A stretch of 12,497 nucleotides of DNA, taken from the NCBI GenBank assembly GCA_000715855.1, contig KL571224.1:16638-29134 (forward strand). The letters are read 5' to 3'. Shown here piece after piece: positions 7,163 to 12,497 of the stretch (positions are counted from its first letter, which is position 1; the number at the start of each line of letters is the position of its first letter). This DNA is from Actinoplanes liguriensis (lineage in GTDB: Bacteria; Actinomycetota; Actinomycetes; Mycobacteriales; Micromonosporaceae). Under the pieces are notes generated by a model. It saw only the letters and a program-made list of their open reading frames with translations, was not told the DNA's origin and searched no databases. The translations under genes and the position numbers were made by a program.

Positions 7163-7825
7163 TCACGGCCGGTCCGAGTGCGGACGCGGTGTTTCCGGGG
7201 GTGCCGTCCCCGCCGGCGGCGTGCCACCTGCGGGAGCGGGGTTCGTGGTGCCGGGCAGCCCGGCACGGTTGCGGAAGGCCGGGGTGCGGCCGGACCGCTC
7301 GTTGGTGATCAGCTCCTCCAGCCAGCGGACCTCGCGCTCGCACGCGTCCAGGCCGTGGCGCTGCAGCTCGAGCGTGTACGCGTCGAGGCGGTCGGCGGCC
7401 CGGGCGAGAATGTCCCGCAGCCCCTCGCGTTGCTCCTCGACCCGGCGCCGGCGGCCTTCCAGGATCCGCAGCCGGGTTGCCGTGTCGGTGCGGGAGAAGA
7501 AGGCCATGTGCACGCCGAAGCCGGCGTCGTCATACGTTTCCGGCCCGGTGGCCGCGATCAACTCGGCGAAGCGTTCCTTGCCCTCCGCCGTGATCTTGTA
7601 GACAACCCGACCCCGTTTGCTGGTCATCGGGGGAACAATTTCGTTGTTGTTCGCTTCGGCTTCGCTGATCCAGCCGGCCAGCTTCAACCGCTTCAGAGTC
7701 GGGTACAGCGTCCCGTAACTGATCGCGGCACGAAGCGTGCCGAGCTTGGTCGCCAACTCCTTGCGGAGTTCGTAGCCATGCATCGGCGCCTCCTGCAGAA
7801 GCCCGAGGATCGCCAACTCCAGCAC
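7163..7825 (-). CDS. PadR-family transcriptional repressor upstream of ino1
   Basis: This 220-residue DNA-binding protein probably represses its own operon, and thus ino1, until an unknown effector binds. The N-terminal winged helix (about 1-85) has the PadR pattern [20 protein letters not shown], then [12 protein letters not shown] as recognition helix and the wing [10 protein letters not shown]-terminal PadR_C-type helical dimerisation arm runs from about 105 to 177. The last 45 residues are Pro/Gly/Ala-rich and look disordered, an extension beyond many PadR proteins. GTG 7825 is preferred because GGGGAGGG lies five bases upstream on the minus strand and the family fold begins at once. Longer readings would translate the operator and promoter. 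Its TGA overlaps the upstream ino1 ATG. M. tuberculosis has a PadR-like gene (Rv0047c) in the same place next to ino1. Confidence 0.9.
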   Translation of the reverse strand: MLELAILGLLQEAPMHGYELRKELATKLGTLRAAISYGTLYPTLKRLKLAGWISEAEANNNEIVPPMTSKRGRVVYKITAEGKERFAELIAATGPETYDDAGFGVHMAFFSRTDTATRLRILEGRRRRVEEQREGLRDILARAADRLDAYTLELQRHGLDACEREVRWLEELITNERSGRTPAFRNRAGLPGTTNPAPAGGTPPAGTAPPETPRPHSDRP

Positions 7826-7830
7826 CTCGA

Positions 7831-7838
7831 CCCTCCCC
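7831..7838 (-). promoter_or_regulatory. Ribosome binding site of padR
   Basis: GGGGAGGG on the minus strand, five bases before GTG 7825. It selects this GTG over upstream in-frame codons, which would run through the palindromic operator. Confidence 0.75.
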
Positions 7839-7850
7839 AGAAGTCTGCTC

Positions 7851-7873
7851 CGATGTATCGGCCCGATACATCG
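7851..7873. promoter_or_regulatory. Perfect palindromic operator, probable PadR autoregulatory site
   Basis: CGATGTATCGG (7851-7861) and CCGATACATCG (7863-7873) are exact reverse complements around a single central base at 7862. It lies 26 bases upstream of the padR start, directly after a predicted -10 element, so a bound dimer would block transcription initiation. The ATGT...ACAT arms resemble known PadR-family operators. Binding is inferred, but the symmetry is directly visible. Confidence 0.82.
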
Positions 7874-7875
7874 CA

Positions 7876-7904
7876 ACCGTAGATCGGGATGCTCGCACAC
7901 GCAA
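7876..7904 (-). promoter_or_regulatory. Predicted promoter of padR-ino1
   Basis: On the minus strand TTGCGT (7904-7899) and TACGGT (7881-7876) are separated by 17 bases, a fit to housekeeping sigma-factor promoters. Transcription would start near 7869-7870, inside the palindrome. Confidence 0.55.
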
Positions 7905-7946
7905 CTCAGACATCCTGCGCTGTCGCCACGCCACGCTCCGTGATGA

Positions 7947-7970
7947 CGGTCGCCCTCTGAGCGGCGACCG
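7947..7970. promoter_or_regulatory. Inverted repeat in the promoter of the DUF5318 gene
   Basis: CGGTCGCC (7947-7954) and GGCGACCG (7963-7970) are perfect 8-base inverted arms with an 8-base spacer. The repeat ends two bases before the predicted -10 of the DUF5318 gene, so it occupies the space between -35 and -10. This is a plausible operator; the binder is unknown. Confidence 0.5.
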
Positions 7971-7972
7971 CG

Positions 7973-7978
7973 TACTCT
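7973..7978 (+). promoter_or_regulatory. Predicted -10 element of a leaderless transcript
   Basis: TACTCT ends seven bases before the A of ATG 7986, so the expected transcript start falls on or beside the start codon. There is no Shine-Dalgarno in the preceding 20 bases. No clear -35 is visible at 17 bases. Confidence 0.5.
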
Positions 7979-7985
7979 CTTCGCC

Positions 7986-8420
7986 ATGCGCACGCAGCGA
8001 CAGGTGGTGGACTACTCGCTTCAGAAGCGGGCAGTCCTCCGTGACGTGCGCAATGGCCGCATCAGCCCCCTCGATGTGTGCGACGCGTCGCCGTACTTGA
8101 AAAACGCGGCGACCTTCCATGGCGAGCCGACCGACGATCGGTGCCCGATCTGCCGCCGTGACAACCTGACATTGGTCCACTACGTCTATGGAGACGAGCT
8201 CAAGAACTCGGCCGGCCAAGCCCACAAGGTCGCCGAATTGCCTGTGCTCGCGATGACGCTCCGTGAGTGCCAGGTGTTCGTGGTCGAGGTGTGCCGTTCC
8301 TGCTCGTGGAACCACCTGATCGAGCGCTACGTGCTCGGCCGGGATGCGCTCGGCGAGGACGAGCCCCCCATGCAGTGGAAAACCGGTTCGGATTCACACG
8401 TCCGGGAGGGCCGACGGTGA
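7986..8420 (+). CDS. DUF5318 zinc-ribbon protein of unknown function
   Basis: This small cytoplasmic protein of 144 residues matches the actinobacterial DUF5318 family (M. tuberculosis Rv0049 type), opening with MRTQRQVVDYSLQKRAVL. Two cysteine pairs, Cys53-x2-Cys56 (CPIC) and Cys103-x2-Cys106 (CRSC), with about 46 residues between them, look like a zinc ribbon. A stretch after the second pair, SWNHLIERYVLG, is typical of the family. No enzymatic motif is visible. The charged C-terminus (about 120-144) is probably flexible. It is divergent from padR across a 160-base region and lies 166 bases before ponA in the same direction. That order is also found in M. tuberculosis, which suggests a link to cell-wall growth without showing one. 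The start codon seems to be translated from a leaderless mRNA. Confidence 0.9.
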   Translation: MRTQRQVVDYSLQKRAVLRDVRNGRISPLDVCDASPYLKNAATFHGEPTDDRCPICRRDNLTLVHYVYGDELKNSAGQAHKVAELPVLAMTLRECQVFVVEVCRSCSWNHLIERYVLGRDALGEDEPPMQWKTGSDSHVREGRR

Positions 8421-8574
8421 ACCGGATCGATGTCGCTAACGTGGACATGATTACAACCGGGTCGGGCACCCAGCACCGGAGTCGGTCATTTCAGACATCC
8501 GATAAGTACGCCCGCTCGTGGCACGGTCGCCGGGATCCGATCCCGGACAGCCCGGCCGCGCCCCCGCGAACGGT

Positions 8575-8579
8575 AGGTG
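8575..8579 (+). promoter_or_regulatory. Ribosome binding site of ponA
   Basis: AGGTG lies seven bases before ATG 8587 and supports that start over the in-frame GTG at 8518. The remaining bases from 8421 to 8574 hold no promoter I can support. Confidence 0.5.
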
Positions 8580-8586
8580 TGAAGGA

Positions 8587-11244
8587 ATGAATCCGTACGG
8601 CGAACCGCAGAACGCACGAGCCCGGGCCCAAGTGCCCGGGTCGTTCGCTGCTTCCGGTCCGGACGAGGACCGTCCCGCTCCTGACGCCTACCGGCGGCCA
8701 GCGGGATCGGCATCGGTCGGATCGGCCAGTCCCGGCCGCGCCCCGGTCGGCGGCTCCGCCCCGGTCGGTGGGCGTGCCTCGGTCGGCGCCGCTCCGGTCG
8801 GTGGGCGTGCCTCCGTGGGCGCTGCTCCGGTCGGCGGGCGTGCCTCGGTCGGCGCCGCTCCGGTCGGCGGCCGTGCCTCGGTCGGCGCGGCGGGAGTCGG
8901 TGGGCGTGCCTCGGTGCCGCCCGTCGGTCCCGGTGGCCCGGGTGGCGGCAGCGGAGGCAGTGGCGGGGGCGGCGGTGGCAAGCGCCCGCGGAGCAAGGCC
9001 GACAAGAAGTACCGTCGCGCGAACATCCTCACCGCGGCGGCCGCCGTGCTGGTCATCATGATCGGCGCCGGCATCGTCGGTGGCACCTACTTCTTCGATG
9101 ACGTCGAACTGCCCACGCCTCAGGCGGAGGAGCAGATGAACATCATCTACAACGCGCAGAACCAGATCCTCGCCAAAGAGGGCGAGCCCCGCATCAACGT
9201 GCCGTACCAGAAGATCAGCAAGACCATGTCGAACGCGGTCGCGGCCGCCGAGGACAAGAACTTCTACCACCACAACGGCATCGACATGAAGGGCATCGCC
9301 CGCGCCGCGTGGAACAACTTCACCGGCGGCGACAAGCAGGGCGCGTCGACGATCACCCAGCAGTACGCGCGGCACGTGGCCGAGCTGAAGGACATCAGCT
9401 ACAGCCGTAAGCTGCGCGAAGCCGTGATCGCCCGCAAGCTGGAGTCGAAGTACTCCAAGGACCAGATCATGGGCCTGTACCTGAACTACGTCGACCTCGG
9501 CGAAGGCCGGTACGGCGCGGAGGCCGCCGCCCAGGGCTACTTCGGGGCCAGCATCGTCCAGGGCAGCAAGAACGAGATCACGCCGGATCAGGCCGCGGTG
9601 ATCGCCTCGATCATCAAGCAGCCGTACCCGACCTCCACGCACCAGGGCTACGACCCGCTGATCAACCCCTCCGCCTCCAAGGAGCGCTGGGAATACACCA
9701 TGTCGAACATGCTCGACATGGGTGCGATCACCAAGGCGCAGTACGACGCCCGGAAGTACCCGGCCGCGAAGAAGAAGAGCACCGCGTGCTCGACCTGTGC
9801 GGACGGCAAGCCGGTCGGCATGATCATGCGGCACGTCACCTACGAGCTGCACCAGCTCGGTATCACCGACGACCAGATCAAAAAGGGTGGTCTGACGATC
9901 ACCACCACGATCGACAAGGACGTGCAGGCGGCGGCCGAGGAAGCCGGTCGGCAGAAGAACAAGGAGTCCCCGCTCAACGGGCTGTCGAGCAAGTACCAGG
10001 CCGCGGTGATCGGCATCGATCCCAATACCGGCGAGGTGCTCGGCTACTACGGCGGTGACGATCCCAACGGCATCGACTACGCCGGTTACATGTCGGGTGA
10101 CGGCAGCGGCGTGATGGAGTCCGGCGGTCAGTCCCCGGCGTCCTCGTTCAAGATCTATACGCTGGCGGCGGCGCTGAAGGCCAACTACTCCTTCGACACG
10201 CTGTGGGACGGCACGCAGAAGCGGTCGAACGGAACGACGATCAGCAACGCCGGCCAGGACCCGGGCGCGACCTGTCAGAGCGACGGTCACAACATCAAGA
10301 GCTGTGACCTCGAGCAGGCGACGGTGAAGTCGTACAACTTCCCGTTCTACTTCATCACCCAGAAGCTCGGCGTGGACAAGGTCGTGAAGGCCGCCAAGGA
10401 CGCTGGTATCCAGTACATCTGGAACAACGACGGCAAGCGGATCGACCTGAGCAAGACCGACGCCTCCACCTGGGACAAGAACTTCAGCGAGGAGATCGGC
10501 TTCGGCCAGTTCCGGGTCCTCCCGCTGGACCACGCGACAGGCGTGGCGACGATCGTCGGCCAGGGCGTGCGGCACGTGACGCACTTCATCAAGTCGATCA
10601 AGTCGGTCGACCCGACCACCGGCAAGCTCACCAACCTGAAGACGCTTCCCAAGAGCGGCACCAAGGTCTTCGACGCGCAGCAGATGTCCGACCTGACCGG
10701 CGTGCTCAAGAAGATCCCGGAGCACGCCAAGCACACCCTGGCCGGCGGCCGGCAGGCCGTTGCCAAGTCCGGTTCCTGGGAGCTCAGCCAGGCCGAGAGC
10801 AGCAAGAACGGTGACGCCTGGTTCGTCGGCGGCATCCCGCAGCTGGCGGCCACGGTGTGGATCGGCGGCAAGGGGAACCGGGTCGCGCTGACCAAGGCGG
10901 GCGGCGGCAAGATGTTCGGCTCCAACACGCCGGCCGACGTCTGGAAGATGTTCCTGGACAACGTCGCCAAGAAGAAGGACTGGGACAAGAAGTCCTTCCC
11001 CGACCGGCAGAAGGGTGGGGACTCCTCGCTCGGCAACGGTCAGGCGCTGCCGGTCCAGCCGACACAGCCGGACAACAGCGCGGTCTGTAACGGCACGCTG
11101 GCGATCCTCTGCCCCGGCCAGAACACCGACAACAACAACAACGGGAACACCGGCAACACGGGTAACACCGGCAACACCGGTGACACCGACAACAACAACG
11201 GGAACAACGACAACAACGGCGGCGGTAACAACAACGGCGGTTGA
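8587..11244 (+). CDS. ponA: Class A penicillin-binding protein (peptidoglycan glycosyltransferase/transpeptidase)
   Basis: This 885-residue bifunctional enzyme polymerises lipid II into glycan strands and cross-links their peptides outside the membrane. A long cytoplasmic tail (1-145) holds five 11-residue repeats (59-113), a Gly/Ser run and a basic stretch, then one membrane anchor (about 146-168). The GT51 domain (about 195-390) shows all main motifs: EDKNFYHHNGID with catalytic Glu222, GASTITQQ, RKLREAVIARKLE, and YLNYVDLGEGRYG. The transpeptidase domain has SSFK with nucleophile Ser519, SYN (Ser582) and KSG (Lys727, where KTG is usual), followed by DAWFVGGIPQLAATVW. Six cysteines, all extracytoplasmic, come in three close pairs. 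The C-terminal 40 residues are Asn/Gly-rich. ATG 8587 has an AGGTG site; GTG 8518 would add 23 poorly conserved-looking residues. It corresponds in position to M. tuberculosis ponA1 (Rv0050). A strong terminator follows. Confidence 0.95.
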   Translation: MNPYGEPQNARARAQVPGSFAASGPDEDRPAPDAYRRPAGSASVGSASPGRAPVGGSAPVGGRASVGAAPVGGRASVGAAPVGGRASVGAAPVGGRASVGAAGVGGRASVPPVGPGGPGGGSGGSGGGGGGKRPRSKADKKYRRANILTAAAAVLVIMIGAGIVGGTYFFDDVELPTPQAEEQMNIIYNAQNQILAKEGEPRINVPYQKISKTMSNAVAAAEDKNFYHHNGIDMKGIARAAWNNFTGGDKQGASTITQQYARHVAELKDISYSRKLREAVIARKLESKYSKDQIMGLYLNYVDLGEGRYGAEAAAQGYFGASIVQGSKNEITPDQAAVIASIIKQPYPTSTHQGYDPLINPSASKERWEYTMSNMLDMGAITKAQYDARKYPAAKKKSTACSTCADGKPVGMIMRHVTYELHQLGITDDQIKKGGLTITTTIDKDVQAAAEEAGRQKNKESPLNGLSSKYQAAVIGIDPNTGEVLGYYGGDDPNGIDYAGYMSGDGSGVMESGGQSPASSFKIYTLAAALKANYSFDTLWDGTQKRSNGTTISNAGQDPGATCQSDGHNIKSCDLEQATVKSYNFPFYFITQKLGVDKVVKAAKDAGIQYIWNNDGKRIDLSKTDASTWDKNFSEEIGFGQFRVLPLDHATGVATIVGQGVRHVTHFIKSIKSVDPTTGKLTNLKTLPKSGTKVFDAQQMSDLTGVLKKIPEHAKHTLAGGRQAVAKSGSWELSQAESSKNGDAWFVGGIPQLAATVWIGGKGNRVALTKAGGGKMFGSNTPADVWKMFLDNVAKKKDWDKKSFPDRQKGGDSSLGNGQALPVQPTQPDNSAVCNGTLAILCPGQNTDNNNNGNTGNTGNTGNTGDTDNNNGNNDNNGGGNNNGG
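8761..8925 (+). repeat. 33-base tandem repeat within ponA
   Basis: Five 33-base units start at 8761, 8794, 8827, 8860 and 8893, preceded by an 18-base partial copy at 8743. The first four are near-identical, with mainly synonymous changes, and the fifth is degenerate. Each encodes an 11-residue unit of the form PVGGRASVGAA. The array lies in the cytoplasmic tail, and copy number changes would stay in frame. Confidence 0.92.
11122..11241 (+). repeat. Asn/Gly low-complexity 3' end of ponA
   Basis: The last 40 codons are mostly AAC, GGC/GGT and ACC. They include AAC runs and four 9-base Asn-Thr-Gly units from about 11146 to 11181. AAC use makes this one of the most A-rich stretches of the window. 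It encodes an extracytoplasmic tail after the transpeptidase domain. Confidence 0.85.
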
Positions 11245-11260
11245 TGTCCGGCCGGCTTTC

Positions 11261-11298
11261 GACGGCGCCCACCTCGACGAGGTGGGCGCCGTCTTTTT
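11261..11298 (+). terminator. Strong intrinsic terminator after ponA
   Basis: Bases 11261-11276 and 11278-11293 are perfect 16-base inverted arms around a single A, followed by TTTTT at 11294-11298. It starts 17 bases after the ponA stop, so the GT87-like gene downstream probably has its own promoter. Confidence 0.93.
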
Positions 11299-11372
11299 CT
11301 GCCGGTTTCCATCGGTGTGCCGAGTCCGGGCCGCGTCCGATCTCTGAGGTTGATGCGGCATGATGCCAAGGC

Positions 11373-12497
11373 ATGAGCACGCAACCGTCCACCGACCGGC
11401 CCGACGTCCCGAGTGCCACCTCGGACGGTTTCGTGCGGGGCCTGTCGCAGTTCATCGGCGGGCCGCTCGGCTCGCACGCGACCCGCCCCGACGGCCGGCC
11501 CAACCGGTTCTGGACCGCCCCGCGGTTCGTGCTGGCCCTGACCTGCCTGATCCTGGCGCTCTCCTGGGTGCAGAAATCGCCCTGCATGAGCGGCGACTGG
11601 CAGAAGAACGTGCAGTACACACGCTTCTGCTACACCGACGTCCTGGCGCTGTACTACGCCGAGGGGCTCAACGACGGCCAGGTGCCGTACGTCGACCACG
11701 AGGTGGAGTACCCGGTCGTCACCGGCTACTTCATGGGCGCGCTCGGCCTCCCCGTCCACTGGTACGGGACGAAGCAGGACACGAGCATCAACCAGGGCAC
11801 CTGGTTCTACAACATCAACGCGCTGATCCTGTCGCTGCTCGCGGTCGCTACCGCGGCGGTGATCCTGGCGCTGCGACGACGACGGCCGTGGGATGCGGCG
11901 ATCTTCGCGCTCTCGCCGATCCTGCTCGTCACCGCGACGGTCAACTGGGACTTCCTGGCGATCGGGTTCGCCGCGATCGGCCTCTACCTCTGGGTGCGCC
12001 GCCAGCCGGTGTGGGCCGGGATCTTCCTCGGGCTCGGCGCGGCGGCGAAGCTGTGGCCGCTGTTCATCCTCGGGCCGCTGCTCGTGCTCGCGTTACGCAG
12101 CGGCCGGATCAGACCGTTCGTCGGCGCCGCGCTGGGCACGGTCATCACCTGGGTGGTGGTCAACTTCCCGGTCTGGTACTGGCATCACGAGGCCTGGCTG
12201 CGGTTCTTCCGGCTCAACTCGACGCGGCCGGTGGACTGGGGCACGCTCTGGTACATCGGGCGGTATCTGGACGGCAAGTGGAAGAGCGGATCGACCGGTG
12301 ATCAAGGGCCGTTCCAGTGGCTCGCCGACCACATCCCGACGCTGAACGTGCTGACCTACGCGCTGTTCGGTCTCGCCTGCGTCTTCCTCGTCGGGTTCGG
12401 CCTGCTGGCGCCGAAACCGCCGCGGCTCGCGCAGATGGCGTTCCTGGTCGTGGCGTTCTTCCTGATCTTCAGCAAGGTCTGGTCACAGCAGTACGTG
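11373..12497 (+). CDS. GT87-like polyprenyl-phosphate mannosyltransferase, 3'-truncated
   Basis: This frame is open from ATG 11373 to the window end (375 codons, no stop). It encodes a polytopic membrane protein of the DUF2029/GT87 type, which transfers mannose or a related sugar from polyprenyl-phosphate outside the membrane. About 50 cytoplasmic residues precede the first helix (51-66). The first outer loop carries CYTDVLALYY (Asp89) and VEYPVVTG (111-118), both typical of the family. NWDFLAIG (191-198), AAAKLWPLF (224-232) and the final KVWSQQYV (368-375) also fit, the last resembling the conserved KVxSxQYV block before the final helices. An in-frame TGA at 11361-11363 limits the start to ATG 11373. 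There is no good ribosome binding site, so initiation may be leaderless. The position after ponA matches M. tuberculosis Rv0051. The end is a window or contig edge, not a mutation. Confidence 0.87.
   Translation, partial: MSTQPSTDRPDVPSATSDGFVRGLSQFIGGPLGSHATRPDGRPNRFWTAPRFVLALTCLILALSWVQKSPCMSGDWQKNVQYTRFCYTDVLALYYAEGLNDGQVPYVDHEVEYPVVTGYFMGALGLPVHWYGTKQDTSINQGTWFYNINALILSLLAVATAAVILALRRRRPWDAAIFALSPILLVTATVNWDFLAIGFAAIGLYLWVRRQPVWAGIFLGLGAAAKLWPLFILGPLLVLALRSGRIRPFVGAALGTVITWVVVNFPVWYWHHEAWLRFFRLNSTRPVDWGTLWYIGRYLDGKWKSGSTGDQGPFQWLADHIPTLNVLTYALFGLACVFLVGFGLLAPKPPRLAQMAFLVVAFFLIFSKVWSQQYV

Noticed and set aside
5955..7601. 548-residue plus-strand frame opposite ino1 and padR
   Set aside because: It is antisense to two confidently identified genes and crosses the bidirectional terminator; its translation has no domain pattern.
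8421..8574. Promoter for ponA in the gap after the DUF5318 gene
   Set aside because: TAACGT and TACAAC could pass as -10 elements, but no -35 with 16-18 base spacing supports either.
8518..8586. Upstream GTG start for ponA
   Set aside because: It adds 23 residues with no ribosome site close by; ATG 8587 has AGGTG at seven bases and a typical N-terminus.
8761..8925. CRISPR-like array
   Set aside because: The units are contiguous, without spacers, lie in frame inside ponA and encode a repeated peptide.
8491..11361. Very long 956-residue minus-strand frame across ponA
   Set aside because: It mirrors ponA codon structure, is Val/Leu/Arg-rich and shows no family motif. It would also read through the ponA terminator.
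11360..12301. 313-residue plus-strand frame starting at ATG 11360
   Set aside because: It is Arg/Pro/Ala-rich and out of phase. The overlapping frame from 11373 is open to the end and has GT87 motifs and membrane helices.

Overview
This window is high-GC DNA whose coding frames strongly prefer G or C at the third codon position. The gene families point to an actinobacterium: an actinobacterial inositol-3-phosphate synthase, a DUF5318 zinc-ribbon protein, a large class A penicillin-binding protein and a GT87-type mannosyltransferase. I lean to Micromonosporaceae (an Actinoplanes or Micromonospora relative), but this is a guess from protein style. The window is one end of a draft contig. Bases 1-19 are an exact Tn5/Nextera mosaic-end adapter, so genomic sequence begins at base 20. 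The last gene runs off base 12497.

Layout. (1) 20-1072, plus: C-terminal three quarters or so of CCA-adding tRNA nucleotidyltransferase, cut by the contig end. (2) 1258-5482, plus: a tight three-gene operon with overlapping stop/start codons. It encodes a membrane processive GT2 polysaccharide synthase, a lipoprotein of the GH113-like TIM-barrel glycosidase type, and a polytopic GT-C-type glycosyltransferase. (3) 5504-5965, plus: ogt, O6-alkylguanine-DNA alkyltransferase, 21 bases after the operon. (4) 6011-6043: a bidirectional terminator between the converging ogt and ino1. (5) 7825-6060, minus: padR-ino1, a PadR-family repressor followed by inositol-3-phosphate synthase. A perfect 11+1+11 palindrome sits at the predicted padR transcription start. 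(6) 7986 to the end, plus: DUF5318 protein (probably leaderless), a class A PBP with a repeat-built cytoplasmic tail and an Asn/Gly-rich C-terminus, a strong terminator, then a GT87-like membrane protein truncated by the contig end.

How the genes work together. The right half (ino1, padR, DUF5318, ponA, GT87-like) matches the gene order I know from Mycobacterium tuberculosis around Rv0046c-Rv0051. It is a core actinobacterial envelope neighbourhood of inositol for phosphatidylinositol lipids and mycothiol, peptidoglycan polymerisation, and polyprenyl-linked sugar transfer. The left operon looks like an accessory polysaccharide system: one synthase, one surface-anchored hydrolase and one lipid-linked-sugar transferase. 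It is the best candidate here for an undescribed system. No gene-free gap exceeds 300 bases. I saw no tRNA, rRNA, CRISPR array, transposase or prophage gene.
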